From the NCBI RefSeq assembly GCF_024814355.1, contig NZ_JANUXV010000001.1, positions 620,001 through 684,000 on the forward strand: a DNA stretch of 64,000 nt. Reading direction: 5' to 3'. Origin of the DNA: Gleimia sp. 6138-11-ORH1. GTDB lineage: Bacteria; Actinomycetota; Actinomycetes; Actinomycetales; Actinomycetaceae. Below, in pieces: positions 31,068-40,544 of this stretch. A program made the position numbers and the translations under genes. Below the pieces are notes generated by a model. That model worked only from the letters and a program-made list of their open reading frames with translations, was not told the DNA's origin and did not search any database. Positions within the stretch are counted from its first letter, which is position 1. Each line of letters starts with the position of its first letter.

Positions 31068-33380
31068 TTAGTTTCGGTTTCGATTCCCTGTATTGCCCTG
31101 TACTCGATTTGCTTCAAACACGCCGTCTACTTTACGGAGTCCGCTTAATGTAGCGTTCAGATGGGCTGCGTCTGCCATTTCCATAGTGAAACGTACAGTC
31201 GCGATCCGGTCGCTGGAGGTAAACATATTCCCAGAGAGAATATTTACCTGATAGTCAGCCAGGACAGAGGTTAAGTCACCTAGGAGGCGGGCTCGGTCCA
31301 ATGCGTGTATCTCAACCTGGACTAGGAAATTAGCCTGTGTGTCTGCATCCCACTCTACGGTTAGGAATCGTTCTGGATGATTAGCTTGGAGGGCTTTAGC
31401 ATTCGCACATTCTTTGGAATGGACTGAAACGCCTTGTCCGCGGGTAATGAAGCCAACTATTTCGTCAGGGGGAACCGGGGTACAGCATTTTGCAACTTTT
31501 ACCCAAATGTCATTGGCTGACATACCTTGGACAATTACCCCACTGTCTCCACTGGACGAGGAGCGGCGGGTTCTTCCGGGCGTGATTGCTTCGGAGAGAG
31601 TTTCCTCTGCGCCCTGGTCTCCACCTAAAGAATCGATGAGGCGTTGCACTACAGTGTGGGCAGATACCTGATTGTCTCCCACTGCCGAATACAGTGAAGT
31701 GATATCTTTATACCCCAATCCTGAGGCGATTGTGGTTAAGGAATCATGGGTGAGCAGTCTTTGGATCGGGAGATGTTGTTTGCGCATTGCCCGGGCAATC
31801 GCCTGTTTTCCAGATTCGACTGTCTCTTCGCGGCGTTCTTTGGAGAACCAGGCTTTAATCTTTGAGCGAGCCCGGGAGGAAGCAACGAAAGCTAACCAGT
31901 CTTGGCTTGGACCGGCTTTTTCAGCTTTAGAGGTAAATACCTCAACAATGTCACCGTTTTCTAGTTTCGTTTCTAAACTGACGAGTTTTCCATTAACTCG
32001 CGCGCCCACAGTTTTATGCCCTACCTCAGTGTGCACTGCGTAGGCAAAGTCAATCGGGGTGGATCCGGCAGGAAGTACTTGAATTTCCCCTTTGGGGGTG
32101 AATACGTAAACTTCGTCACCAGAAATTTCATAGCGTAACGAGTCTAGGAATTCTTCCGGGTCGCCGGTTTCTCTTTCCATTTGCACTAAGCCGCGAAGCC
32201 AGTTCATTTGTTCTTGGCTTGACATCCGGTCTGTATCGCCGTTGGTGGCGTTCGGATTTTCTTTATAACGCCAGTGGGCTGCTACCCCGTATTCGGCGCG
32301 TTCGTGCATTTCAAAAGTGCGGATTTGAATTTCTACCGGACGGCCAGCTGGCCCCATAACTGTGGTGTGGAGGGACTGGTAGAGGTTAAATTTTGGTGTG
32401 GAAATGTAGTCTTTGAACCGTGATGGAATGGGGCTCCACCGGGCGTGGACGGCTCCCATCATCGCGTAGCAGTCCCGCACAGTATCTACTAGGACGCGGA
32501 CTCCAACCAAGTCGTAGATGTCGTCAAAAGCTTTTCCTCTGACGATCATTTTTTGATAGATGGAATAGTGGTTTTTTGGTCGTCCAGTAACTTTTCCGTG
32601 GATCCCGTTTACGCGCATATCATCTTCAATGCTGAGGATGACGTTGCGTAAGAATTCGTCGCGTTGGGGGGCGCGTTCACTGACCAGGCGATCAATTTCA
32701 GCAAAAATCTCTGGGTAGAGAATTGCAAATGAGATTTCTTCTAGTTCCCACTTGATCGTGTTCATGCCCAGGCGGTGGGCTAAGGGAGCGTAGATTTCAA
32801 GTGTTTCCCGCGCTTTTTTCTTCGCAGATTCGGGGGAAACGTATTTCCAGGTGCGCGCGTTGTGTAGTCGGTCCCCTAGTTTAATTAAGAGGGTGCGAAT
32901 GTCTTTAGACATGGCGACAATCATTTTACGCAGTGTTTCTGACTGCGCAGCGGACCCGTACTTTACCTTGTCGAGTTTAGTTACGCCATCGACTAATAGC
33001 GCGATATTTTCACCGTAGTCTTTACTGAGTTGTTCAAGCGTGTAGTCGGTGTCTTCAACTGTGTCATGTAGAAGTGCTGCCACTAGGGTCGGAGGGGTCA
33101 TTCCGATTTCCGCTAAGATGGTGGCCACCGCTACGGGGTGAGTAATGTATGGTTCGCCTGATTTGCGCATCTGCCCTTCGTGATAGTGTTTGGCAGTCGC
33201 GTAGGCGCGTTCGATTACTTCAACGTCTGCTTTAGGGTGATGGGCTAAAACTGCGCGGATCAACGGTTCTATTTCAGGCGCAGTTGAGCGTCGCCGCGTC
33301 CCAAACCACATTAGGCGGGAGCGAACCCGAGAACCACTTACTGGGTTACTGTTCATGTTCTCTACGCTGTGCGATGTCAT
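31068..33380 (-). CDS. relA: Bifunctional (p)ppGpp synthetase/hydrolase
   Basis: Makes and degrades the alarmone (p)ppGpp in response to starvation. Domain order: HD hydrolase (HYHEGQMRKSGEPYITHP, LLHDTVEDT; about 45-200), synthetase domain (GVRVLVD, and RFKDYISTPKFNLYQSLHTTV), TGS (about 440-500, EVYVFTPKGEIQVLPAGSTPIDFAY), helical region, and a C-terminal ACT domain from about residue 690. RFKD is the form associated with bifunctional enzymes rather than the ExDD form of RelA-only enzymes. 770 aa is typical. No ribosome-binding site precedes the ATG; an extended -10 lies 6 nt upstream, so the mRNA may be leaderless. Separated from apt by a terminator. Confidence 0.94.
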   Translation of the reverse strand: MTSHSVENMNSNPVSGSRVRSRLMWFGTRRRSTAPEIEPLIRAVLAHHPKADVEVIERAYATAKHYHEGQMRKSGEPYITHPVAVATILAEIGMTPPTLVAALLHDTVEDTDYTLEQLSKDYGENIALLVDGVTKLDKVKYGSAAQSETLRKMIVAMSKDIRTLLIKLGDRLHNARTWKYVSPESAKKKARETLEIYAPLAHRLGMNTIKWELEEISFAILYPEIFAEIDRLVSERAPQRDEFLRNVILSIEDDMRVNGIHGKVTGRPKNHYSIYQKMIVRGKAFDDIYDLVGVRVLVDTVRDCYAMMGAVHARWSPIPSRFKDYISTPKFNLYQSLHTTVMGPAGRPVEIQIRTFEMHERAEYGVAAHWRYKENPNATNGDTDRMSSQEQMNWLRGLVQMERETGDPEEFLDSLRYEISGDEVYVFTPKGEIQVLPAGSTPIDFAYAVHTEVGHKTVGARVNGKLVSLETKLENGDIVEVFTSKAEKAGPSQDWLAFVASSRARSKIKAWFSKERREETVESGKQAIARAMRKQHLPIQRLLTHDSLTTIASGLGYKDITSLYSAVGDNQVSAHTVVQRLIDSLGGDQGAEETLSEAITPGRTRRSSSSGDSGVIVQGMSANDIWVKVAKCCTPVPPDEIVGFITRGQGVSVHSKECANAKALQANHPERFLTVEWDADTQANFLVQVEIHALDRARLLGDLTSVLADYQVNILSGNMFTSSDRIATVRFTMEMADAAHLNATLSGLRKVDGVFEANRVQGNTGNRNRN

Positions 33381-33395
33381 GTGTTAATAGTAACA
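33381..33395 (-). promoter_or_regulatory. relA: Leaderless extended -10 promoter of relA
   Basis: On the minus strand TGT TACTAT is followed by six bases and then ATG. TG-N-TACTAT fits an extended -10, which would place the RNA start at the A of the start codon. Confidence 0.45.
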
Positions 33396-33483
33396 TTTCT
33401 TTTGTTTTTAACCAGAATCAAGAAACTCTACTGGAAAAATCATTCCCGGCGCAGCTTAAAACTTCAGGTATTAAGTAATAATT

Positions 33484-33520
33484 TATTTGCCCTCGTGAGA
33501 CTTACTCACGAGGGCAAATA
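33484..33520 (-). terminator. Terminator between apt and relA
   Basis: A 16-bp perfect stem (TATTTGCCCTCGTGAG / CTCACGAGGGCAAATA) with a 5-nt loop lies 12 bp beyond the apt stop. It separates the yajC-secD-secF-apt transcript from relA. Confidence 0.8.
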
Positions 33521-33531
33521 GAATGTTTAGT

Positions 33532-34071
33532 TTAGAAAGTGACGCCACTTTCAACTATTAAGCCAGGTAGCTTGTCTCGTCCTTTAAGAGCTTCTAGTTC
33601 TAGAAGCACAGTGATACCGGCAACTTCTGCACCGAGTCCTCGAACTAGTTCCACAGCTGCAGCGGCGGTGCCTCCGGTGGCAAGCACGTCGTCAATGATT
33701 AGGACGCGCTGACCTTCGTGAATCGAGTCTGGACGAACTTCCATCCGGGCGCTGCCGTATTCAAGATCGTAGTCTACGCCGATGACTGGGCCAGGGAGCT
33801 TACCGGCTTTACGGATGGTAATCATCCCTAAACCAAGTTTGATAGCTAAAGGCGCTGCCAAGATAAACCCACGAGATTCCAAACCGGCAATCGCATCTAC
33901 TTTTCCGCGGTAGTGTTCGGCTAAAGCGTCAATCAGTTTTCCAAAAGCCTCTCCGTTTGCCAAAAGCGGGGTGATATCGCGAAATAATACGCCAGGTTCT
34001 GGAAAATCAGGAATTTCTCTTAAATTTTCGGTGATTAGATTGCCAATTCGAGAATTGAGTTCATTGCTCAT
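33532..34071 (-). CDS. apt: Adenine phosphoribosyltransferase
   Basis: Salvages adenine plus PRPP to AMP. The 179-residue protein has the type I PRTase PRPP loop VLIIDDVLATGGTAAAA (about residues 122-138), FRDITPLLA near the N-terminus, and GLESRGFILAAPLA in the hood region. Its start overlaps the secF stop by 4 bp, so it is the last gene of yajC-secD-secF-apt. The order secD-secF-apt-relA is conserved in actinobacteria, although functional links between Sec accessory proteins and adenine salvage are not obvious. Confidence 0.94.
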   Translation of the reverse strand: MSNELNSRIGNLITENLREIPDFPEPGVLFRDITPLLANGEAFGKLIDALAEHYRGKVDAIAGLESRGFILAAPLAIKLGLGMITIRKAGKLPGPVIGVDYDLEYGSARMEVRPDSIHEGQRVLIIDDVLATGGTAAAAVELVRGLGAEVAGITVLLELEALKGRDKLPGLIVESGVTF

Positions 34072-35198
34072 TTCTTTTTCCTTTTCTTGACTTTACCCTT
34101 TGGCTGAGCGGATTGTCCCAGATGACGTCCGGGAATCACGTCTGGGGCAAATTCTTCTTCCTCGGTAGCCTTTGCTGGTTCTACAAAAATATCTTTAGCT
34201 TTGGGCGCAACTACGGTTATTTCTTTCTCCCCGCGGGCAGCTAAAACGGTTGCCGTATGTTGGCTGGTACGCTTTCGTTTTTCTTCGATGAGCACTAAAG
34301 TTGCTGGAGCGATAAACACTGAAGATAAGGTACCGGCAATCATACCTACAAATAGTGCCAGTGAAATATCAATAAGTGTCCCCGCTCCTAAAAGCAGCGC
34401 GCCGATAAATAGGATTGCACCTACTGGAAGTAATGCCACCACTGAAGTGTTAATCGAACGCACTAAAGTTTGGTTCACAGCTAGGTTCACCAACTCTGCG
34501 AAAGTGTACTCATTTTGTTTGGTGAGGTCCCCGGTAAGTTCACGCACGCGGTCAAAGACCACTACGGTGTCGTACAGGGAGTATGCCAGAATCGTTAAAA
34601 ACCCGATCACTGTGGCCGGTGATACTTCTGCTTGGATTAGGGCGAAGAACCCGGCGGTAATAAACATATCGTGTGCCAGCGCAAATAAAGCGGCAACTGA
34701 CATGGGCCATGACCTAAAGTAGATGGCCATTAGTGTTCCCACCAAAGTCAGGAAGATAACCAGTGATTTAACTGCTTTGCTGGTTACTCCCGCCCCCCAG
34801 GAGGGGCCGATCTTAGTAGCATCAACCTCATTGGGGCTTACCTGGTAGGCAGTGGCTAAATCGGTACGTAGTTTCGCGATTTCTTCGACGGATACTTCTG
34901 GACCTTGAATTCGCAGTCCGGAACTGCCCAGCTGAGTGATTTTAGTTCCCTGAGTTAAACCGTGCTGTTCAAGCACTTTTTCGGCAGGTTCCTGCGATGT
35001 GTTAGAAAGCTGGCTTAGAGTGAACTGTGATCCTCCAATAAATTCGATAGAGGGGTTCATTCCGCGTATTCCGATGAAGGCGATTGAAACCGCGATCAAA
35101 ACTAATCCAAGGGACAGCCATTTTTTACGGGCAGAAATGATGCCGTAGGATTTTTCACCGGAGTAAAGGGCGTTCCCCCATTTTGCGAAGCTCATCAT
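34068..35198 (-). CDS. secF: Protein translocase subunit SecF
   Basis: Membrane partner of SecD that pulls translocating proteins out of SecYEG using the proton gradient. 376 residues with six membrane helices: helix 1 at about 28-48, an external domain including PSIEFIGGSQFTL, then a helix group with FALAHDMFITAG, LTILAYSLYDTVVVFDRVRE and LVNLAVNQTLVRSINTS. The cytoplasmic tail is about 85 residues and ends in a strongly basic KGKVKKRKKK. Overlaps secD and apt by 4 bp each. Confidence 0.94.
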   Translation of the reverse strand: MMSFAKWGNALYSGEKSYGIISARKKWLSLGLVLIAVSIAFIGIRGMNPSIEFIGGSQFTLSQLSNTSQEPAEKVLEQHGLTQGTKITQLGSSGLRIQGPEVSVEEIAKLRTDLATAYQVSPNEVDATKIGPSWGAGVTSKAVKSLVIFLTLVGTLMAIYFRSWPMSVAALFALAHDMFITAGFFALIQAEVSPATVIGFLTILAYSLYDTVVVFDRVRELTGDLTKQNEYTFAELVNLAVNQTLVRSINTSVVALLPVGAILFIGALLLGAGTLIDISLALFVGMIAGTLSSVFIAPATLVLIEEKRKRTSQHTATVLAARGEKEITVVAPKAKDIFVEPAKATEEEEFAPDVIPGRHLGQSAQPKGKVKKRKKK

Positions 35199-36967
35199 TG
35201 GTTGGTCTCCTCTACTGCGGTGCTTTCTGCTTCCTTACGTTTTTGGGCAAGGGATTTACGTCCAGTTTCAACTCCGGCTGGGTCAGCAGAATGTTTAATT
35301 TTAGAAACGTTCCTGACTTTACCGCGTCCCATATAGGTGGCGGGATCAGTTGCCCCCAGATGTTCTGGGTCGAGGCCGGATAGTTTATGCCCGTTTCCAA
35401 AGAACTTTGTCTTTACCATGAGCACCATCATTGGGTGAGTAAACCAGAGGATCACAATCAGGTCCACAATAGTCGTTAATCCCAGGGTGAAGGCGAATCC
35501 CTGTACTCCCCCAACTGCTAGGAAGTACAAAACTGTAGCAGCTAGTAGGTTCACCATGTCAGAGACGATGATGGTGCGTCGCGCACGGATCCATCCAACA
35601 TTTACCGCATCATCTAACCGCATACCGGAGCGAACTTCGTCACGGATTCTTTCAAAGTAGACGATGAATGAGTCAGCGGTAATACCTACTGAAATAATCA
35701 AACCAGCAACGCCCGCTAGAGAGAGTCGGTAGCCGATTAACCATGAGAGTAAGGCGATGGAAAGGTAGATCAAGATAGCGGCGACTACCAGAGAGCCTCC
35801 GGCTAAGAGCGCTAATCCGCGGTATTGGTAGAGCAGATAGAGCATCACTAAGATAAGTCCAGCGATTCCTGCCCACATTCCCTTCTGTAGGTGTTCGGCA
35901 CCTAATGTGGCGGAAATATGCTGTTCAGTTTCAACATTAAAGTTAAGTGGTAATGAACCGAATTGAAGTTGGTTTGCTAACGCCCGCGCACTTTCAGCGG
36001 TGAAATCGCCGGTAATTTGAGGGGAACCATTCGTGATAGCTCCCTGGACCACGGGGGCGGTGACAACATTACCGTCCAGAACGGAAGCGAACCGCTGCCG
36101 GGCGGGGTCCACATTTCGCAGCTCATACAGTCTTCTGGATACTTCACTAAACTGCTTAGTGCCTTCGGCATTAAAGGTGAGGACTACTTCCCATTGGCCA
36201 GTTAAGTGTCCGTTTACGTTACGGGATGGCTGTGCCAGTGCGGAAACCAGGTTAGTTCCGTCAAGATCAACCGGGCCCAGAAGGTATTTTTCAGTTCCGG
36301 TAAGGTTACAAGCGACCAGTGGTTTAGCTGGGTCGTCAGCAGATCCCTGCGCTAATGCTTCAGGCTTAGTACAGTCAGTGATTAAGAAATCGTAAACTGC
36401 CTGTTCCGTTACCCACGCTAAATCCGAGTTATTTTCTGGAGTTTGCGCAGGCGCATCGGAAAGTTGTCCGTCTTTATTTTGATCTGCAATCGATTTTGCG
36501 TATTCTTCAACAGTTTTCGGAACTGTTTCCCCTTCTTTGGGGGCTTCTTTGGGAAGTTCCAAAGCATTTGGGGTGCCGGATTGTAAGACTGGTCTAAACC
36601 GCATTACCGCAGACGAGCGGATTAGGTTAAGAGTTTCTTCCGAGGGTTGCCCGGGGAGAGCAACCACGATATTTTGCCCACCCTGTGAAGTAATTTCTGC
36701 TTCGGAAACGCCAGAGGCATCGACGCGTTGGCGGATGACATCAATTGCCTGTTCCAAGTCGGTTTCGGTTATTTCTGCTTCGGATTCTCCCTCTCTTAAA
36801 GTGGGGGTAAGAATCAGCTGGGTACCGCCTTGTAAATCAAGGGCCAGTTCAGGAACGGGAGAGGCGACGTTACGAACTGTCCCAACAGTTAAAGCAATAA
36901 TTGCAGAAACTATCAGTAGAGTCAGCGCCACCAGAGGTTTTACTGGGTTGCTTGTTGGAGGAGTCAC
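35195..36967 (-). CDS. secD: Protein translocase subunit SecD
   Basis: Larger subunit of the SecDF complex. 590 residues: N-terminal membrane helix, LDLQGGTQLILTP, a large external P1 domain (about 45-370) with an acidic/Gln insert (about 140-190) common in actinobacterial SecD, then ITGDFTAESARALANQLQFGSLPL and five membrane helices including the GLIISVGITADSFIVYFERIRDE motif. The tail after the last helix is basic. It overlaps yajC upstream and secF downstream by ATGA, giving a coupled operon. Confidence 0.94.
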   Translation of the reverse strand: MTPPTSNPVKPLVALTLLIVSAIIALTVGTVRNVASPVPELALDLQGGTQLILTPTLREGESEAEITETDLEQAIDVIRQRVDASGVSEAEITSQGGQNIVVALPGQPSEETLNLIRSSAVMRFRPVLQSGTPNALELPKEAPKEGETVPKTVEEYAKSIADQNKDGQLSDAPAQTPENNSDLAWVTEQAVYDFLITDCTKPEALAQGSADDPAKPLVACNLTGTEKYLLGPVDLDGTNLVSALAQPSRNVNGHLTGQWEVVLTFNAEGTKQFSEVSRRLYELRNVDPARQRFASVLDGNVVTAPVVQGAITNGSPQITGDFTAESARALANQLQFGSLPLNFNVETEQHISATLGAEHLQKGMWAGIAGLILVMLYLLYQYRGLALLAGGSLVVAAILIYLSIALLSWLIGYRLSLAGVAGLIISVGITADSFIVYFERIRDEVRSGMRLDDAVNVGWIRARRTIIVSDMVNLLAATVLYFLAVGGVQGFAFTLGLTTIVDLIVILWFTHPMMVLMVKTKFFGNGHKLSGLDPEHLGATDPATYMGRGKVRNVSKIKHSADPAGVETGRKSLAQKRKEAESTAVEETNQ

Positions 36968-37293
36968 TTTGTTTCTTCCGCTTCAGACTGAGGGTTTTCC
37001 GTTTCTTCCTCAGTTTCATCTTCTTCTGAGAAAGGAGGTTCGGTTACTTCAACGATGGCGCGCCGATCCCAGAGGGTTTCGGTTCCATCTGGCGATGCCA
37101 GTACTACCACATCACCATCGATATCTACTACAATCCCGTAGAAGCCAGAGCCGGTGCGCGCCCAGACGCCCTGTTTAAGTTCGTCATTTAACTTAGCTTG
37201 CATTTCGGCTTGTTTCTTACGGGCATTTGAGCCCATGAAGAATAAAACGGCAATGGGTAATAGAAACATAAGTGGAAGGAGATATTGCTCCAC
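36964..37293 (-). CDS. yajC: Preprotein translocase subunit YajC
   Basis: Small single-span protein of the SecDF-YajC complex. GTG start at 37293 with AGGAAGAGG upstream. One N-terminal membrane helix (YLLPLMFLLPIAVLFFM), then the conserved KKQAEMQAKLNDELKQGVWARTGSGFYGIVVDIDGD segment, and an acidic tail (EEDETEEETENPQSEAEE). The family usually reads GxxVxTxxG at the equivalent of VWARTGSG. First gene of yajC-secD-secF-apt; 143 bp separate it from ruvB upstream. Confidence 0.9.
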   Translation of the reverse strand: MEQYLLPLMFLLPIAVLFFMGSNARKKQAEMQAKLNDELKQGVWARTGSGFYGIVVDIDGDVVVLASPDGTETLWDRRAIVEVTEPPFSEEDETEEETENPQSEAEETK

Positions 37294-37436
37294 AGTTTTG
37301 CCTCTTCCTAGTTGTCGGCGTTATAAATTATGTCCAGGGTGAATTCTATGCCCTTTTATGTCGTTTTGCATCCATGTCCCACGCCTTGAGTGAAACTTAG
37401 ATGCTTAAAAACATCTTTTAAGTTACCAAAGGGGCA

Positions 37437-38450
37437 TTATAAAAGCGGGTTATCTGGGGGAACCAGTCCTAAATGTTCCCAGGCTTGCCGAGTTGCGGCT
37501 CTGCCTCGGGTGGTTCTAATGATAAAACCTTCGCGAACTAAATACGGTTCCGCTACCGTCTCAACGGTTTCAGGTTCTTCACCTACTGTGATCGCTAGAG
37601 TAGTTAATCCTACCGGCCCCCCGTTGAAACGTTTACAAAGCGTCTCCAGTACGGCGCGGTCTAAACGGTCTAATCCTTTGGGATCAACTTCAAAAAGACG
37701 CAAAGCCGCTTTGGCTGCATCTTTATCCACGTTTCCACTGCCGTGCACCTGCGCGTAATCCACCACGCGACGCAGAAGCCGGTTAGCGATACGCGGGGTT
37801 CCGCGGGAACGTCCGGCGATCTCTTCAGCTGCAGCTACTTCAATTTCAGTTTCTAATAGATGAGCAGAACGTTCGACTACTTTTTGCAGTTCACGCGCAT
37901 CATAGTATTCCAAATGCGCGGTGAAGCCGAATCGGTCGCGTAAAGGGGCAGGCAGTAAGCCAGAACGTGTAGTTGCTCCCACCACCGTAAAAGGTGGTAG
38001 GGTAAGAGGAATCGAAGTTGCTCCCGGCCCTTTGCCCACAATTACGTCTACGCGGAAATCTTCCATCGCCAGGTAAAGCATTTCTTCCGCAGTACGCGCC
38101 AAACGGTGAATTTCATCGATAAAAAGTACATCACCTTCTTGTAATGAGGAAAGAATGGCGGCTAAGTCACCGGCGTGTTGGATTGCCGGTCCCGAGGTGA
38201 GCCGTAAAGAAGCTCCCAGTTCCGCGGCAATAATCATTGATAGGGTGGTTTTTCCCAAACCGGGTGGCCCTGCTAAAAGCACATGGTCGGGGCTAACTCC
38301 CCGATTTTGAGCCGCGGTTAAAACCAGTTGCAGTTGTTCGCAAACTTTTGGCTGCCCAATAAAGTCTGCTAATTTTTTGGGGCGCAGCGCAGCTTCGACA
38401 GCTCTTTCAGACTCACTGGCTCCAGCTGCCACCAAACTATGATTATCCAC
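37437..38450 (-). CDS. ruvB: Holliday junction branch-migration helicase RuvB
   Basis: AAA+ motor that drives branch migration with RuvA. Walker A is GPPGLGKTT (about residue 61), Walker B is [10 protein letters not shown], sensor 1 is GATTRSGLL, arginine finger region APLRDRFG, and the C-terminal winged helix has [16 protein letters not shown]. 337 aa is standard. GTG start, overlapping the ruvA stop by 8 bp. The LexA-type operator in front of ruvA should control both genes. Confidence 0.95.
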   Translation of the reverse strand: MDNHSLVAAGASESERAVEAALRPKKLADFIGQPKVCEQLQLVLTAAQNRGVSPDHVLLAGPPGLGKTTLSMIIAAELGASLRLTSGPAIQHAGDLAAILSSLQEGDVLFIDEIHRLARTAEEMLYLAMEDFRVDVIVGKGPGATSIPLTLPPFTVVGATTRSGLLPAPLRDRFGFTAHLEYYDARELQKVVERSAHLLETEIEVAAAEEIAGRSRGTPRIANRLLRRVVDYAQVHGSGNVDKDAAKAALRLFEVDPKGLDRLDRAVLETLCKRFNGGPVGLTTLAITVGEEPETVETVAEPYLVREGFIIRTTRGRAATRQAWEHLGLVPPDNPLL

Positions 38451-39030
38451 GGTTCGCTCCTAAGCTAATTAAAGCTGCGCGCAGCATTTCTGAAGTTTCC
38501 ATCCCACTACCTTGGAAAGGTTCCACGGCAGCACTTGCTTGGGCTTCAGCGTATCCTAATGAAATTAGGGCTGCGATAACTTCACTTTCGGCTGCACTTA
38601 CCGAAGTGGTGATCTTTAGTCCGCCGGTAGGGCTTCCCAATTTATCGCCAATTTCAATCAGCATTCGTTGCGCAGATTTCTTCCCTACTCCGGGAATCTT
38701 CTGGAGGGTTTTCTCATCAGAGTTCAGGACTGCTTCACGCAGTTCATCTGGGCTGAGTGCTTCTAAAGCAGCTAAGGCTGTGCGCGGACCAATCCCGGAT
38801 ACGGTTTGGAGGACATTGAAAGTTTCTTTTTCGTCCTCGGAAAGAAAACCGTATAAGGTGAGCGAATCTTCCCGGACGATAAGTGAAGTGTAAAGGGAAA
38901 TTTCTTGTCCTAAACGCACCTGGTTTGCAGTTGCCGGAGTAACTAAAATACTTAAACCAAACCCGCCATTAACCACTATCAGCTGACCGGGTTTAATGGC
39001 GTGTAACTGGCCTTGGAAGAATGAGATCAT
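38443..39030 (-). CDS. ruvA: Holliday junction DNA-binding protein RuvA
   Basis: Tetramer that holds the four-way junction for RuvB. Domain I OB-fold ([23 protein letters not shown]), domain II helix-hairpin-helix repeats ([19 protein letters not shown] and [19 protein letters not shown]), an acidic pin region, and domain III at the C-terminus ([22 protein letters not shown]) for RuvB contact. 195 aa. A consensus-like SOS box lies about 45 bp upstream in the ruvC-ruvA gap. Confidence 0.94.
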   Translation of the reverse strand: MISFFQGQLHAIKPGQLIVVNGGFGLSILVTPATANQVRLGQEISLYTSLIVREDSLTLYGFLSEDEKETFNVLQTVSGIGPRTALAALEALSPDELREAVLNSDEKTLQKIPGVGKKSAQRMLIEIGDKLGSPTGGLKITTSVSAAESEVIAALISLGYAEAQASAAVEPFQGSGMETSEMLRAALISLGANRG

Positions 39031-39073
39031 TAACTACTCCCCTTTTGGGAGCAGATCTGCACCCTTTGGAAAT

Positions 39074-39089
39074 TCGAACACTAGTTTGA
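39074..39089 (-). promoter_or_regulatory. LexA-binding site (SOS box) upstream of ruvA
   Basis: TCGAACACTAGTTTGA matches the actinobacterial/Gram-positive SOS consensus TCGAAC-N4-GTTCGA with one mismatch; with flanks it is the 18-bp near-palindrome TTCGAACACTAGTTTGAA. It lies in the 65-bp gap between ruvC and ruvA, so ruvAB would be damage-inducible separately from ruvC. Confidence 0.75.
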
Positions 39090-39095
39090 ATTCTA

Positions 39096-39725
39096 CTAGT
39101 ATCCGCCGTTTTTTGGAGCAACCGCACCCTTGCGTCGTGATTTCGCTAGGGCCTGCGCCCACTGAGCCTGCGCGGGAGTTAGTTTCTTCCGGGCAGACAC
39201 CCCGCCAGAAAGGGAGACATTCACAGTCCCATCCTTGGTGGCCCCCTGTAGTCCAGTGCCCCGCCAAGCATGACAGATCGCAATCGCAATCGCGTCCGCA
39301 GCGTCCGCCGGTTTCGGTGGTTTCGCTAACCCCAGAATACGGGCAACCATCGCCTGCACCTGGGCTTTAGAGGCCACACCATTTCCGGTGACAGCAGCTT
39401 TTACTTCCGAGGGCGTATGGATAGCCAGCGGTAGTCCTGCCCGCGCCACAATCACCATCGCTGCGCCCATAACCTGCATAGTTGTAGTCACTGACTGGAG
39501 GTTATCTTGGGCAAAGACTCTTTCAATAGCCACCACATCCGGCTGGTATGTTGCAATGACGCGTTCAATTGCATCCGCAATAGTTTGCAACCGGAAGTGG
39601 GTGGCGATAGCTTGTTGAGAGCGGGCTACTTCTACGTGCACTAAGCTGGTGCGACGCATTGGATCTACATCTATAACTCCAATACCGCACCGAGTAATAC
39701 CAGGGTCAATCCCAAGAACACGCAC
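39096..39725 (-). CDS. ruvC: Holliday junction resolvase RuvC
   Basis: RNase H-fold endonuclease cutting four-way junctions. Catalytic acids: D in VLGIDPGITRCG (D7), E in VVAIERVFAQDN, and the pair in KPADAADAIAIAICH near residue 140. The core ends around residue 160; the remaining 45 or so residues are a basic, Lys/Arg-rich tail with many Ala, longer than in E. coli RuvC (173 aa) but common in actinobacteria. It follows yebC by 20 bp and is separated from ruvA by the SOS box. Confidence 0.94.
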   Translation of the reverse strand: MRVLGIDPGITRCGIGVIDVDPMRRTSLVHVEVARSQQAIATHFRLQTIADAIERVIATYQPDVVAIERVFAQDNLQSVTTTMQVMGAAMVIVARAGLPLAIHTPSEVKAAVTGNGVASKAQVQAMVARILGLAKPPKPADAADAIAIAICHAWRGTGLQGATKDGTVNVSLSGGVSARKKLTPAQAQWAQALAKSRRKGAVAPKNGGY

Positions 39726-39745
39726 GCTGAATTAGTCCTACCGGC

Positions 39746-40507
39746 TTATTCAGCGTCTTGGAACTGTGCCAGTACTTCGTCAGATGCTGTGAAGTTAGAG
39801 TAGATATTCTGAACGTCATCAGAGTCTTCTAACGCATCAATTAGTTTCATGATCTTCTGTACGCCTTCAAGATCCAGCTCTACCTTTGTAGCTGGAACGA
39901 AAGAGGCTTCTGCTGAATCGTATTCAATCCCGGCATCTACCAGTGCAGAACGTACCTTAACTAAGTCAGTAGCTTCAGAGATGACTTCAAACTTTTCGCC
40001 TTCATCGGTTACTTCTTCTGCCCCTGCGTCCAACACGGTCATGAAGATAGTGTCTTCGTCTACGCCGTCAGCTTTCGGTACTTCGATTACACCCTTGCGG
40101 GTGAACAGGTAGGATACGGAACCTGGGTCAGCTAAGGAACCGTTATTGCGGGTGAAAGCAACGCGTACGTCTGCGGCAGCGCGGTTACGGTTATCGGTAA
40201 GGCACTCTACCAGCACGGCCACGCCTCCGGGACCGTAGCCTTCGTACATGATGGTTTCCCAGTCGGCTCCGCCGGCTTCCGCACCGGAGCCACGCTTAAC
40301 TGCGCGGTCAATGTTATCGGAAGGAACCGAGTTTTTCCGCGCCTTTTGAATTGCATCGTAGAGGGTTGGGTTTCCCGCTGGGTCGCCGCCGCCGGTGCGG
40401 GCAGCAACTTCAATATTCTTTACCAGGCGGGCAAAGAGTTTGCCTCGCTTAGCGTCAATCGCGGCTTTCTTATGTTTAGTGGTGGCCCATTTAGAGTGAC
40501 CTGACAT
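39746..40507 (-). CDS. YebC/PmpR family transcriptional regulator/translation factor
   Basis: Cytoplasmic 253-residue protein starting [28 protein letters not shown], the family signature, followed by the [23 protein letters not shown] and GSVSYLF segments of the second domain. Once described as a DNA-binding regulator near ruvC; members are now also known to aid translation of poly-proline stretches. GGAGGAAC lies 8 nt before the ATG. The yebC-ruvC-ruvA-ruvB order is widely conserved. Confidence 0.94.
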   Translation of the reverse strand: MSGHSKWATTKHKKAAIDAKRGKLFARLVKNIEVAARTGGGDPAGNPTLYDAIQKARKNSVPSDNIDRAVKRGSGAEAGGADWETIMYEGYGPGGVAVLVECLTDNRNRAAADVRVAFTRNNGSLADPGSVSYLFTRKGVIEVPKADGVDEDTIFMTVLDAGAEEVTDEGEKFEVISEATDLVKVRSALVDAGIEYDSAEASFVPATKVELDLEGVQKIMKLIDALEDSDDVQNIYSNFTASDEVLAQFQDAE

Positions 40508-40544
40508 GAGAAGTTCCTCCAGTTAGATGCGAATCGGCGCTTGG

